From Nemertoderma westbladi (taxonomy: Eukaryota; Xenacoelomorpha; Nemertodermatida; Nemertodermatidae), in assembly GCA_032718475.1 (NCBI GenBank), contig JAUCBJ010007270.1, positions 1-31,575 of the forward strand: a stretch of DNA of 31,575 nt. The letters are read 5' to 3'. Both the position numbers and the translations under genes were made by a program. Shown here in pieces: positions 20,151-29,494 of the stretch. Each line of letters begins with the position of its first letter. Positions within the stretch are counted from its first letter, which is position 1. The notes beneath the pieces are model-generated. The model was not told where the DNA came from. It did no database searches and worked only from the letters and a program-made list of their open reading frames with translations.

Positions 20151-20614
20151 TACTTCACAATTAATTTAAATCGAATCATGAGTACTTCACAACCCAAACC
20201 CACATCCACACGCTCGAAATAGAGCTGTTGCATTTCAATAATCTGAAACGCTCGGTTCAGGATGCTCTGGAGTTGCCGGACTTCCTGTTTCAGTTCATTA
20301 ACTTGCCGTACTTCAATTCGTAATGCCTGGAGTTCCTCTAAGATGCGCTCACTCACCTTGTCTACTCGATGATCCAAGCACAGATTGTTGTCTGAACATC
20401 GACTCGCCCCGGGATCCATCGTAGTTGATAGGTCATTTGCTAGGCCACTTGTGGCATCATTGACATTCGAATCGCTCACCCGATATAAGGAAAGCGCCGC
20501 CTTTAGCTGTGCGTTCTTTAGGTTGTTGATTTGAGTTGTAGACAAACTTCTCACATCGTCTATATTATTCAAGGTAAAATCCCCACAGGATTTTCTTTTA
20601 CTGCTGTAAGACAT
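20150..20614 (-). CDS. Coiled-coil protein of unknown function (possible LINE ORF1 fragment)
   Basis: 154 codons from an ATG (20612-20614), oriented towards LINE-C. The N-terminal third is polar (SKRKSCGDFTLNNIDDV) with an NNLKNAQLKAAL helix. Residues about 85-130 form a likely coiled coil rich in E, L, Q and V (VSERILEELQALRIEV, ELKQEVRQLQSIL). It lacks zinc knuckles or other named domains in what remains, and the last residues may read into foreign sequence at the LINE-C end. The composition resembles the N-terminal coiled-coil part of LINE ORF1 proteins, but a host exon would look similar. The complementary frame is a weaker reading. Confidence 0.45.
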   Translation of the reverse strand: MSYSSKRKSCGDFTLNNIDDVRSLSTTQINNLKNAQLKAALSLYRVSDSNVNDATSGLANDLSTTMDPGASRCSDNNLCLDHRVDKVSERILEELQALRIEVRQVNELKQEVRQLQSILNRAFQIIEMQQLYFERVDVGLGCEVLMIRFKLIVK

Positions 20615-21063
20615 AACACAAACGTGCAGACAAGCGAAAACAGTAGGCAGTTAGGCCTACAGTCCACAGTCAGACAGTTAGGCCTACAGAGTATGGTATT
20701 GCAGTATTTCTGTATTCGGGTGGTTACATCCACCCGAAAACTGTTGTTAGGAGCTTTGAGGCTGTTGTAGGTCCAATTTTAAAACTAACAGGACCTTAGG
20801 CGGAGTTAATAAATAATGTGAGGGCCGGATTTCAAAATGCCCCTATCGAGACAATTTTATCCAAAAAGTATCAATTATTGTTTTGTGTCTCTGGTGTAAT
20901 ATTTTTTGAAAGTTTCAAATTTTAGGATGGCGAAGAATAAAATTACAAATAACAAATATACGTAACTATTTATAACTGTAATACTAATGAAAAGTACATA
21001 ACTACAATAGAAGTAGTAGTTTTCTTATATACAATTGGTGCATATTAATTAATAATGCGAATT
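20615..21063. other. Unassigned spacer
   Basis: It has two copies of CAGTTAGGCCTACAG at about 20648-20690 and a short inverted repeat GGGTGG/CCACCC near 20717-20737. Otherwise no gene is visible. It could include the 5' region of the coiled-coil ORF on the minus strand. Confidence 0.4.
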
Positions 21064-21372
21064 GATGGTTGCTACACAAGACTACTAAACTAAGGGCAGC
21101 AGTAAACATCAGCTGGAGACAACACATGACAAACGCGAGCTTTATGGTACAATACCACCTGTATCAACCACCCTCCGTGAATGCAGATTAAGATTGAGTG
21201 GGCACTGCTGGCGAAGTAAAGACGAGGTCATACCAGATCTACTTTTCTGGCAACCAAGCGTAGTTGTGGACGACCAGCCATAACATATATAGATCAACAC
21301 AATATTGCGACAACTATGGAGAATCGGGAAGCCTGGAAGGATCTCATTTCCACTGTCAGAGTTCACTCGACC
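21064..21372 (+). pseudogene. RTE-like LINE C-terminus, frameshifted
   Basis: Three frames in succession give the conserved end of an RTE-like ORF: DGCYTRLL, then RAAVNISWRQHMTN (about 21090-21140), then ELYGTIPPVSTTLRECRLRLSGHCWRS-type sequence with LRLSGHC and DLLFWQP (21140-21250). After a further break come RPAITYID and MENREAWKDL (21270-21350). At least three frameshifts are needed, so it is dead. It is immediately followed by a TAG trinucleotide run, the type of simple repeat often found at RTE 3' ends. Confidence 0.85.
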
Positions 21373-21390
21373 TAGTAGTAGTAGTAGTAG
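21373..21390 (+). repeat. (TAG)6 microsatellite at LINE 3' end
   Basis: Six TAG units follow the RTE-like coding remnant directly, with one imperfect further copy to 21396. The placement fits a 3'-terminal repeat of an RTE-type element. Confidence 0.8.
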
Positions 21391-21397
21391 TATTAGT

Positions 21398-23217
21398 CAA
21401 AACGATACCTGGTAGGCCTACTTTAAAATAAAATGTGTTGGTTGTCAGAAATTCAGTGCATAGGGACATGAAATTCTTCATTCCTTCCATTAATTAATAA
21501 TACACTTCGATTTTCGTAAAATGGTTCAATCTCAATAGAGTACTCGTCTCTAGAATTAAAATAATCCTATGTTCGAATTTTGAAAAGCCTCTCACATTAA
21601 TCTTAAAAGGTGTTAGGTTACACGCAAAGTTTTTTTTGCAGGGCAATACCCAGAGTATAAACAATGATTACTTATTATTTTGTCTTATGTGTTTAGATTT
21701 GCAAAGCAATTACAAAGGCAGTTATGCGGTCAGGTGGCGGTGCAGTACTTCACCACATTAAGGAAAAAATGAAGGATTGGCTAAAGCACTCGACATCCAG
21801 GAAAATGGAAGGAGAAAGGAATAGTGGACAGGGTCAGAATAAAGATAACTGAATAAGAATATAAAAGATTAAGATACTATAGTATATTATACAATGTATT
21901 AATAGGACTATACACTCTACTCTATAAGGCAATATTTTTGCCCCGACTTATTGTAATTAGAAATTGAAAGGGCATCATATTTTGTACGGAAATGTTACAT
22001 ACTCTTCATAATGTTGGGAATATAATCTTTGTTTAATTCTTTAGTTGCAATTTTTATTATTATTCGTATATTGAGTTTATCATCCACACCTGTCCTTGAC
22101 GTACTGTAGCTTGTTGAGAGAGCCACAAAGTATGAGTTTTATAAGTTTAGTACGGGCCAATTCAGCATTGTCCGTCCGTCTGTCTATCTCAATCTTTGGC
22201 ATCAATAATTCAAAAACGGCTCGTTAACAACAGCAATTTGTAGATACGTGTAGCTGTAGAAAATGAAAATGTTTCCATCATATTTTTAAGAATTACAGCT
22301 TGTTTTTCTCAGATCAAGATTTGCAATATATACTTTTCAAGGTTTACTGAGTATTAATTCATGGTACACAGTGCCTATTTGGCCTAATTGTACTAAAACT
22401 GTACTGTATGATGAAGTTGTCAGACTTCATGTAAGCTATTATATAGTCAATACCAAGGCGTTCTAAACTGGTTCAAATTTGGTGTTTCATTTTACAAATT
22501 GAATTCATTGACAGTTGAGCTCCGATACAAATGAACGCAACTATGACGTCTATTTAGTCGTACTATAACAATTTCTGAACCGAATTATATAATGTTTAAA
22601 AATAGTTCAAATAAGTCGTTCAACAATGGGTGATAGCTACATAATTGAACGCACAAATATCCACCTTTTGCGTTTAAATTTAGTTCAGAGCAAAACAATT
22701 ATACATTTACTCACTATTTTGCGACGTTCAAGGCAATTCCAATATTAACGTTTGTTTGATGGTTTTGCGTGTTGATTTTGGTATTGCAAAATACATGGAA
22801 AAAAACGCCATTCGTAAACGTGTACTGGACTTTAACTGTACCACGTTCAGAACGTGGATTTAAAGAATTTCAACGTGACATGACGTTATTGTGCTACTCG
22901 GGAGGCTATCACTATTCAATTCACCTGAGGCAGATAATATGGTCCTTATAACAGTCTGGACTCAGTGCACTGGAAATTACTAAACATTTAAAGGAGAAAA
23001 ACTATTATATACATCTGAAAGGGGTCCAAGTGTTCATCAATAGGGTGATAAAAACTGGTACAGAGATACTTGGGAATCGGAAAGGCAGAGGTCTTAAACC
23101 ATTTGTTTGTGCATACACCAAATTTATTTAAGGATAAGGGTAGGTTTATATTTGTTTGTTTTAGGGTTATAATTGTTGGACCTACTAGGATCGGCATGCT
23201 GCATTGCAGCTGCATTT
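21398..23217. other. Unassigned AT-rich region
   Basis: About 1.8 kb without a coding region I can support. There is a short TCCG/TCTG-rich stretch near 22170-22185. Small frames such as 22769-22951 have no recognisable features. Probably decayed transposon or intergenic DNA. Confidence 0.4.
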
Positions 23218-23490
23218 TTAAGAATGCTGTGCCGGCTTATCGACAAAATTGCACCGCCACAACTCCCTATCACCCATGACATTTGCTAGATCATCCGCAT
23301 CTTCAAGGCCAGTGTCCTTTAAGATGCGTCTCAAGAAAGTCATGGGCTGTCCACCATGCTTATTCACTCCATGAGGCTGCCAAAGTACAAGATTATGCAC
23401 TGGCTGGTCCTCACGGCAAAAGCAATGTCCTGCAAAGCGGAGGCGTTCTAGTGTCAAGCTTGGGGGAACCAATAAGACACCTCCAATGTT
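23218..23490 (-). pseudogene. RTE-like LINE C-terminal fragment
   Basis: The minus-strand frame reads ERLRFAGHCFCRED, NLVLWQPHGVNKHGGQ, FLRRILKDTGLEDADDLANV and MGDRELWR, the typical order of the C-terminal region of RTE-like LINEs (LR-x-AGHC, LWxP, DTG, M-x-DR-x-x-W). It has an ordinary stop after it. The upstream end (23427-23492) is also found at 15271-15334. The catalytic part of the reverse transcriptase is missing from this piece; an N-terminal RT piece lies at 23885-24180. Confidence 0.82.
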
Positions 23491-23884
23491 ATATAGTGTC
23501 TGGTTGGAGATGTGTGCATTGAACTTGATACAATCACTTTACTAGGGTGATCTGATGTGTCGCAATTATTAGTATATTTAATGTTATCCTTCAACACCAT
23601 CATATATCTTCCTCGATGTGTTTTTAATTCAATGGGGCGGGCTCTCAACTGATCATCCATGACGTAGTTAGGAAAGCCTTCTCCTCTTGATGAAGGGCAC
23701 CAAGCCATGGTGACAGGTATGCGGAGAAGCAGTGTGTGACGTCAAACGGTTACTTGAGCACAGTACGGGACGTAGCATTATATTACTGGGGTTATTATAT
23801 AGCAGGGCGTATGAGTGTCATATCTATGTATGTGGTTGTTTAAGGTAAATTAGTCCACAACTGTGTTGAATATATATATATGTC
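23491..23884. other. Unrecognised segment between two RTE-like pieces
   Basis: About 390 bp replace the catalytic palm of the LINE. A minus-strand frame of about 80 codons (to 23708) has no known motif. The segment ends in a (TA)n stretch at 23870-23881. It may be an insertion that accompanied an internal deletion. Confidence 0.4.
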
Positions 23885-24180
23885 AGTAAGTGTTGTCTAC
23901 TATGATGGGATAGATGAGCTTTAAACACTCAGGTATTTTAAAGACCTCAGGGGGAACACCATCTACTCCACTGGCACGATTGGTCTTAATGCTCTTTGCA
24001 GCAGCCTTCACTTCTGCAAAGGAGATATCGCCAATGGGAATATCTGGGAGTACAGACGCAGACACTTTTACTTCTATAAAGTTATCAGGCAATACCCTGT
24101 CATTATTGAGGAGCTTTTCAAAGTGGGCCTTCCAACCATTGACGCGATCGGCTGGTGATTCAGCCTTAACCTTTGTGGTT
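23885..24180 (-). pseudogene. RTE-like LINE reverse transcriptase, N-terminal fragment
   Basis: The minus strand gives VKAESPADRVNGWKAHFEKLL, then DISFAEVKAAAKSIKTNRASG and VDGVPPEVFK, the linker and first finger motifs of an RTE-like reverse transcriptase. A stop lies just upstream and the frame is lost after IYPIIVDN. It has the same orientation as 23218-23490, so both are probably remains of one insertion with its middle lost. Confidence 0.82.
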
Positions 24181-24649
24181 GGTTGGCTTTTTCAAGTTAT
24201 GTTCAAGTTTTTCGAGTTATGGCATTCGCGCGAGATTATTCCCAGAAGTAATTTCCATACTTACCCTTCCAACTATGCAATTCATCGGTATATATATATC
24301 TAAGTAAATACCTAATCTACACGAAAGCTAGAAGTATCCATCTCTGTAAATCGAAAGATCCCATACATAGAGGGGCGAGATGGTCTTTGGTATCTGTAAG
24401 TCACGCCCATAAGTGACCCTGCGGGACGGGAGGTACCGTTGCCAGTGGAATAATGCCCTATACTCTTGTGTTGTTCCATCCTATATACTCATATATACTT
24501 ATATATAATCGAATAATCCTCTACATACTCTTGCTTAATCATATTTAAACGGATTGGCTTTATGAGGAACATACTTGGCAGTACTTAATTACTTATCCGC
24601 AATAGACATACCCATGAAGTAATTACGCTTATTTAGCTTTTTTTTTTAA
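24181..24649. other. Unassigned spacer
   Basis: Short TATATA runs near 24290 and 24500. A relatively GC-rich block at 24400-24450 has no identified function. No gene recognised. Confidence 0.4.
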
Positions 24650-25480
24650 TGGAATACATTTCCAAAATGCCAGATCATTGCTACTTATTTTTTTCGGCGT
24701 AATTTGGCAAATTTTGGTGCTAGGACCAAATTTCGTACCCATCACCAAAAAGTACAAGCTTGCAATGTCCAGTGCTGTTTTTATTGATTCCATCATAAAC
24801 CCGTATAACGCAATAAACAAGATGATACTATCTACTGATCAATTTGCTTATTTTCTAAAATTTGGTGCTGGCACATCAATTTGCACCCACCGGCGAAAAA
24901 TACAAGTTTGAAAACTCTTATGACATTTTTACTGATTCCATTGAATTCAGAACCCTCACAAACACGTCTAACGCAAGAAACAAGGTGACACAATCAATTT
25001 ATATATTTGATGGTTTTCAAAATTTGGTGCTAGCACCACATTTTGCACCCACATCCGAAAAATACAAGTTTGAGATGTCTAGTTCGATAATTATATATTC
25101 CATTGAATTCAGAACAGCCATAAACCTCTAAATCGCAAGAAAATAAATTGTCACAAGCAATTTTATCTATTGAATGGATTTTCAAAATTTCGTGCTAGCA
25201 CCAAAATTTGCACCCAGCACCGAAATATACAAGTTTGATACGCTTGGTGCACAACTCGTATATATTTCATTGAAACCAAAAACCCAAAAAATCCCCAATT
25301 GCGTAAAAAACAAGTTTCAAACAATCAATTTACAAAATTGACATATTTCAAAATTTGGTACTGGCACCAAAAATTGGCACCCGCCAAAAAAAACAAATTT
25401 GAAATTTCTAAATCAATTTATATGAATTCCATCCAATTGCTAACACCAAAAAACAGGTGTAAATCAAAAATAGAGAGATA
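24650..25480 (+). repeat. Diverged 148-166-bp tandem repeat, about five copies
   Basis: The anchor TTTGGTGCTAGCACC (with variants) recurs at 24716, 24864, 25026, 25191 and 25357, giving spacings of 148, 162, 165 and 166 bp. It is followed each time by a TTTGCACCCA-like block, AAATACAAGTTTGA and later TTCCATTGAATTCA. Copies differ by many substitutions and indels, so this is an old array. The anchor in the third copy is the perfect palindrome GGTGCTAGCACC (25026-25037). The short open frames across it are not credible genes. Confidence 0.85.
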
Positions 25481-25695
25481 TTACAATTCATATTTAATGA
25501 AATGTAATTTTCAAAAAACGTCTCAAAAAATTGCTAATAGTAGGGTTAAAAAATTGTGCTATAACTCGAAAACTACCGAATATTTTTGAAAACGGTTTTC
25601 CCTACTAGGAAGACAATAGATTTTTAGGAAAAGTCATAAAATTTCAGATTCCCAACTGCGTTTGTTTCAGAATTATAATAAAAAAAACCATCTTA

Positions 25696-25751
25696 GGGGG
25701 GGGGGGGGGGGGGGGGGGGGGTCATATTAACCCCCCCCCCCCCCCCCCCCC
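25696..25751 (+). repeat. Poly-G (26) / poly-C (21) pair
   Basis: 26 G residues (25696-25721), the spacer TCATATTAA, then 21 C residues (25731-25751) followed by GGGG. The two runs can pair as a hairpin, and the G run could form a quadruplex. TTAA borders the C run (25727-25730). Run lengths in an assembly are unreliable for such sequence. Confidence 0.9.
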
Positions 25752-25755
25752 GGGG

Positions 25756-26345
25756 TTTAATAGGGTTAAGGACCCATATACTTGGCTGCAGGGGTATAAG
25801 GCCTGGCCAAGTAGATGGTGATCTACCAATGGCTGCTGGTCAGGAGGAGTAGAGTGTTCTTATGTCCACTATGAGTGCACTTCACTGTTCACAGGTCGTT
25901 GAACTAGGGCAACTAGGGTTATGACGTGTGAGTGAATAACAGGTTCACGATACCGGTACGGTAGATAGACCTACCCACTTTGCTGACATCACGAATAGCA
26001 GAGTCAGCATAACCCAGCAAGCAGAGTCTCGGAATCGTCTTAATCTTAGTAGATATGCCACCGAAATCGGGCCCCACTTTAGAGTCCATTTTTTATTTTT
26101 CATTTCAACATCCGGTTTTAAGCCCCGGCGGCTTTATTTGACAAATTTGATAAAATATATATGGCAAACGATAAGTACATACAGTCATCATGATTATGAT
26201 ATTTATATATGATGAATTATTTCACTATAAGATAGCATTTGTAGTTTAACTTTAACGTAAAAACTTTTGAAAATCCGACGTATTTTGAGTAAGTTATAGT
26301 AATGTAATATGCCTATTCATATTTGTACACATAAAACCCTTAGGT
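25756..26345. other. Unassigned spacer
   Basis: Starts with short GGGTTAA-like words after the poly-C run. No coding region, tandem array or RNA gene recognised. Confidence 0.4.
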
Positions 26346-26424
26346 ACTCTCGTGGCGTAGTGGTCAGATGGTTAAGGCGTTGGTTACATTACGTAGGTTA
26401 CGAGTTCGAATCCCAGTCGGGAAA
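26346..26424 (+). repeat. tRNA-like segment: SINE head or tRNA pseudogene
   Basis: TGGCGTAGTGG (26353-26363) fits a Pol III A box and GTTCGAATCCC (26404-26414) a perfect B box, about 40 bp apart. The D-arm text (GGTTAAGGCG) resembles Leu/Ser-type tRNAs. The acceptor and T stems do not pair properly, so this is unlikely to be a working tRNA gene. A tRNA-derived SINE head is the best guess; the tail was not identified. Confidence 0.6.
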
Positions 26425-26472
26425 TTTGTATTTTGGGGCCATTTATTTTCGTGTGGTGCTAATTGGTAGGCC

Positions 26473-26709
26473 AATGAGAAGCGTACAACGTAGCGAATGA
26501 TGAGCCAGGCCAATCATAGGGCATAAATTATCTTATTGCTCAAATGTGAGGCAGTGGAAAATTCTGTTAGGATTCCATGTCCCAGATTAGTGTGAGGGCC
26601 GGACTGCGTTGAACGATGAGCTGGGCCAATCATAGAGCACGAAGCACTTCATTGCTCAATTGTGAAGCTGTGGAAAATTCTGTTTAGTTTCCATGTGCAA
26701 TTTCTAGTA
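26473..26709 (+). repeat. Tandem duplication of about 110 bp carrying CCAAT
   Basis: 26473-26585 and 26596-26709 align along most of their length. They share GGCCAATCATAG, TTGCTCAA and GTGGAAAATTCTGTT at the same spacing, with clear divergence elsewhere. The second copy ends at the TATA box. It looks like a duplicated upstream promoter element, as seen in LTR U3 regions. Confidence 0.8.
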
Positions 26710-27003
26710 TAAAAAGGCCAGTTTGCCTTCGGTTATCACTTCGTTACTCCCTAACCCCCTTATATTATGTCACTTCTTACCACTTTGTAAAACTCTTATT
26801 CTTGTAAAATTTAGTTAATTCGGTTTCTTGTTGAAACTTCGTTTTGATAAATCCTTTGTAAAACTGTAAATATACTGCAATTTCCTGACATGTTTTCTTT
26901 TGGTCCGACTTCGGGACAGCCGAACACCAGGGAGATGGCAGCCTAGATCGTTAGGCCGTAAGCAACGCAGGGAAGGGATGTCCACAACACGCTAGCGCCC
27001 ACA
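26591..27003 (+). repeat. Candidate 5' LTR of the downstream element (limits uncertain)
   Basis: TGTGAGGG at 26591 and CCCACA at 27001-27003 would give TG...CA ends and 413 bp, with TATA inside. TGGATCGACC at 27005 could be a primer-binding site, though I could not match it to a tRNA. An alternative start is TGTGGTGC at 26452, which would include both 110-bp copies. The matching 3' LTR would lie outside the window, so this cannot be confirmed here. Confidence 0.3.
26708..26717 (+). promoter_or_regulatory. Candidate core promoter (TATA box)
   Basis: TATAAAAAGG lies directly downstream of the two CCAAT-bearing copies. A start site about 30 bp on would fall near 26735-26745 (GTTATCACTTCG). Strand and spacing suit transcription towards the coiled-coil ORF at 29495. 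Confidence 0.6.
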
Positions 27004-27994
27004 TTGGATCGACCGCGCACCCCCTTTGCCCCCTTCGAAATGCTCAACTTGCTATGCAGCGCCCGCTTTGTGAGAAAGGTAAGACTTTGTTCGACGCCCT
27101 TGCCCGCCGTAAGACCTATAGATCAGGGTAAGCGTGACACCGCACTGGACGCCGCAAATTTAGGATCAAATAATTATATCCAGACAACCCCACCCCTTTG
27201 TCAAGTCCTACGAATCCCTGGGTTAACCTGTACTTCCTACAGGTGCGAACTATTGCCATTCGTCAGTACGCGAGTACATATTAGGTACGGACAGCATATG
27301 TTCCATAATTTAGTGATTCATAGCACTGACTGTTTGGTACCGGTTCGCTTTGTAGAACGTACATTAGTACCCCCCCCCCCCCCCCCTTCTGTCTGGAGTT
27401 AGCTATTTGATCAGGCAAGGAGTATTTCTGCTACCGGCACACTGCTTGGCCTAGGGAGGTTTATTAATATCCTACCGCGCCTTGCCACGTACTGATAGGT
27501 ATTGCTGCTAACTACCGCAGCAACAAAGTTCTAGAATTAAATTAGTATACCAGATCAGCTAACGTACGGTAGCGATTAACCCCTATTCTTATCTTACAAC
27601 CAGAATCTGGTATTAGTGCCGATCACGGGTGTAGTTACTAACACTGTGGTTGCCCATTGGGTTGTGGATAGGAAGGAGAGAGCTTTGACGTCATTCGTGA
27701 GTATAAAGTTCTACAAACGCGACTAGTTTATTTTAGTAGCTAGCGCACGGTATCATTTAGTCAGAAAATCACTAAAACCTAGTAAAAGGAATTACACGAA
27801 ATTGTTTTATTTGTAACACACCCACACACACACGCCCTAAAACATATTGCCCTTAAAGTTCTACTAGCTATAGCGTACTATACATTACTTTAGGTGGAAA
27901 TTATCTGTATTTGTAAAATTAGGATCTGATTTAGTTGCGGCAAGATAGAGTATTTCACTTTCGTTATTAAACTGTTGTTTGTCTGGACAACGGT

Positions 27995-28115
27995 ATTGTT
28001 ACATTTAGGCCTGACCTTTTAGACTGATTTGTACAAGGGGATCAGTTATTGTTACATTTAGGTACGACCTTTTAGGCTGATTTCGACAGGGATGATCGGC
28101 ATTGTTACACTAGGT
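27995..28115 (+). repeat. 53-bp tandem repeat, 2.3 copies
   Basis: ATTGTTACATTTAGG recurs at 27995, 28048 and 28101 (last copy ATTGTTACACTAGG), with GACCTTTTAG-CTGATTT following in the first two copies. The exact 53-bp spacing shows a local duplication in the leader. Confidence 0.85.
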
Positions 28116-28500
28116 CTGTTAACCACCTAGTTCGTATATAAACCATATAAATCACACCGCGGCAAGTTACTGTATTTAGGACTGTCAGTGATAGTTAGGA
28201 TTCGCTGCGCGGGGATTGTTTTCCCGTGAGTTTGGTCTGTTACGGTAACTGTACATCTGCCTCACCGGTTAGAGGACAGGTATCCTTCTGTCTAGTACGT
28301 AGGCATTAGACCCGCTCACGTACATAGAATAGATACAAGGCTCTGTTCCTCGCCAGTAGTCGTTTGTGTACTGTATCTGTTTGTTTAGATATCCTGGACT
28401 GGGATTTGTTGTCAGATACTGTACGAGCCCGTATACATTACTAGAGTCTCATAGTAAGATACATCGTTACTAGGATCTGGTAAGCGGTATACTACTGGAC

Positions 28501-28616
28501 CCTTACAGTAGGAAGTACTATATAAATTAGTGTATAGTATTTCTATCGTAGTGTAAAATATTCCTACCTTACAGTAGGAAGTATATTATACAAATTCTGA
28601 AATTAGTGTATAGTAT
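28501..28616 (+). repeat. Local duplication around CCTTACAGTAGGAAGTA
   Basis: 28501-28540 and 28567-28616 both begin CCTTACAGTAGGAAGTA and end AATTAGTGTATAGTAT, with a short insertion in the second copy. Confidence 0.85.
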
Positions 28617-29300
28617 AGTTTAGAATTGTTAGCTATTGAAAGTAGGAGATATTTAAAATCTAAGGTTAGTAAATTTAGTAATTTAGAACGTCCCCTGCTT
28701 CAGTAGGCTTTTAGGGTAGCTAGTACTTTCGTATTTAATCTTTGACTAGCTAACAGTTAGTTTGTAGCACTTTGTTTTACGCCGTGTGTGTGCGGTGTTA
28801 CTTTTCGGTACTTGAAAAGGTACATAGGGTTTAAAGACCAATTTGTATCGGTACCTAGGAAGATTTTTCGTAAGCGTAGAAGTAAAACTCTCACCTTCGA
28901 CCTTTTCAGGACTCAAGGACTCATTTCTGGACCGCTTCGAGGATTAGACCGCTTTTCGCAAAGTTTGGGAGACAATAAATTCGTCCGCGCCGCCGAAAAA
29001 CGGAAAGACCCACGTCCGGTTTGTATTTGGGGATTTGTACGACTGGAAGATCAAAGGAACGTAAGTTTTACGACTCGCGTCGTTCAAACTTAAGAAAGCA
29101 CAGTAGTACTCAAAATTTGTGGGTTTCACTGTCTATTAGTAGTGTTGTTGGTACATATTTTCCCTTTAGACGTTGCTGTTTGGCCTATTGTTTATACTTG
29201 TTGATCTACATTTTGTTAACGTATACCGTTATCTCACTTATTCGTACGAATTTAGCCGGTAGGCTAGATTACTACTTATTTTATTATATACCTTTGTTAG

Positions 29301-29465
29301 TTTATTTGTACCGGTTAGGGTATATATATGATATATATATATATCAAGGTAAGTTTGACATTTGTACATTTCGACATTTTGACATTTCGACATTCTGACT
29401 TGTTGATTTATTTGTACCGGTTAGGTAAGTTTGACACTTCAACATTCAGACACTTTGACATTTTA
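29301..29465 (+). repeat. Duplicated segment with GTAAGTTTGACA and TTYGACATT words
   Basis: 29301-29400 and 29407-29465 share TTTATTTGTACCGGTTAGG and GTAAGTTTGACA in the same order. The first copy has an expanded (TA)n. Both continue with several GACATTT-like 9-10-bp words. It lies immediately upstream of the coiled-coil ORF. Confidence 0.8.
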
Positions 29466-29494
29466 TTACCCGTACTTGACGTATATAATAAGAC

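Larger units (their letters stand above)
27004..29494 (+). other. Long noncoding leader or intron-bearing 5' region
   Basis: 2.5 kb without a substantial ORF, but with a C17 run (27370-27386), a (CA)n-rich stretch near 27815 and several local duplications (listed separately). Good splice-donor matches occur at 27077 (AAGGTAAGAC) and 29059 (AACGTAAGTT). The second follows a 101-codon frame (28788-29093) containing RKDPRPVCIWGFVRL, which could be an exon or upstream ORF but has no recognised domain. The region could be a retroelement leader or the 5' introns of a host gene. Confidence 0.45.

Noticed and set aside
20817-20829. TGTGAGGGCCGGA shared with 26591-26603 as a second LTR start
   Set aside because: Only 13 bases match and the following sequence is unrelated; a match of that length is expected by chance in a window of this size.
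21640-21860. Possible short coding exon (KEKMKDWLKHS frame)
   Set aside because: Short, no motif, no splice signals that stand out.
24678-25131. Small ORFs in the diverged tandem repeat
   Set aside because: Follow the repeat monomers and lack features of proteins.
26346-26424. Functional tRNA gene
   Set aside because: A and B boxes are good but the acceptor and T stems do not pair.
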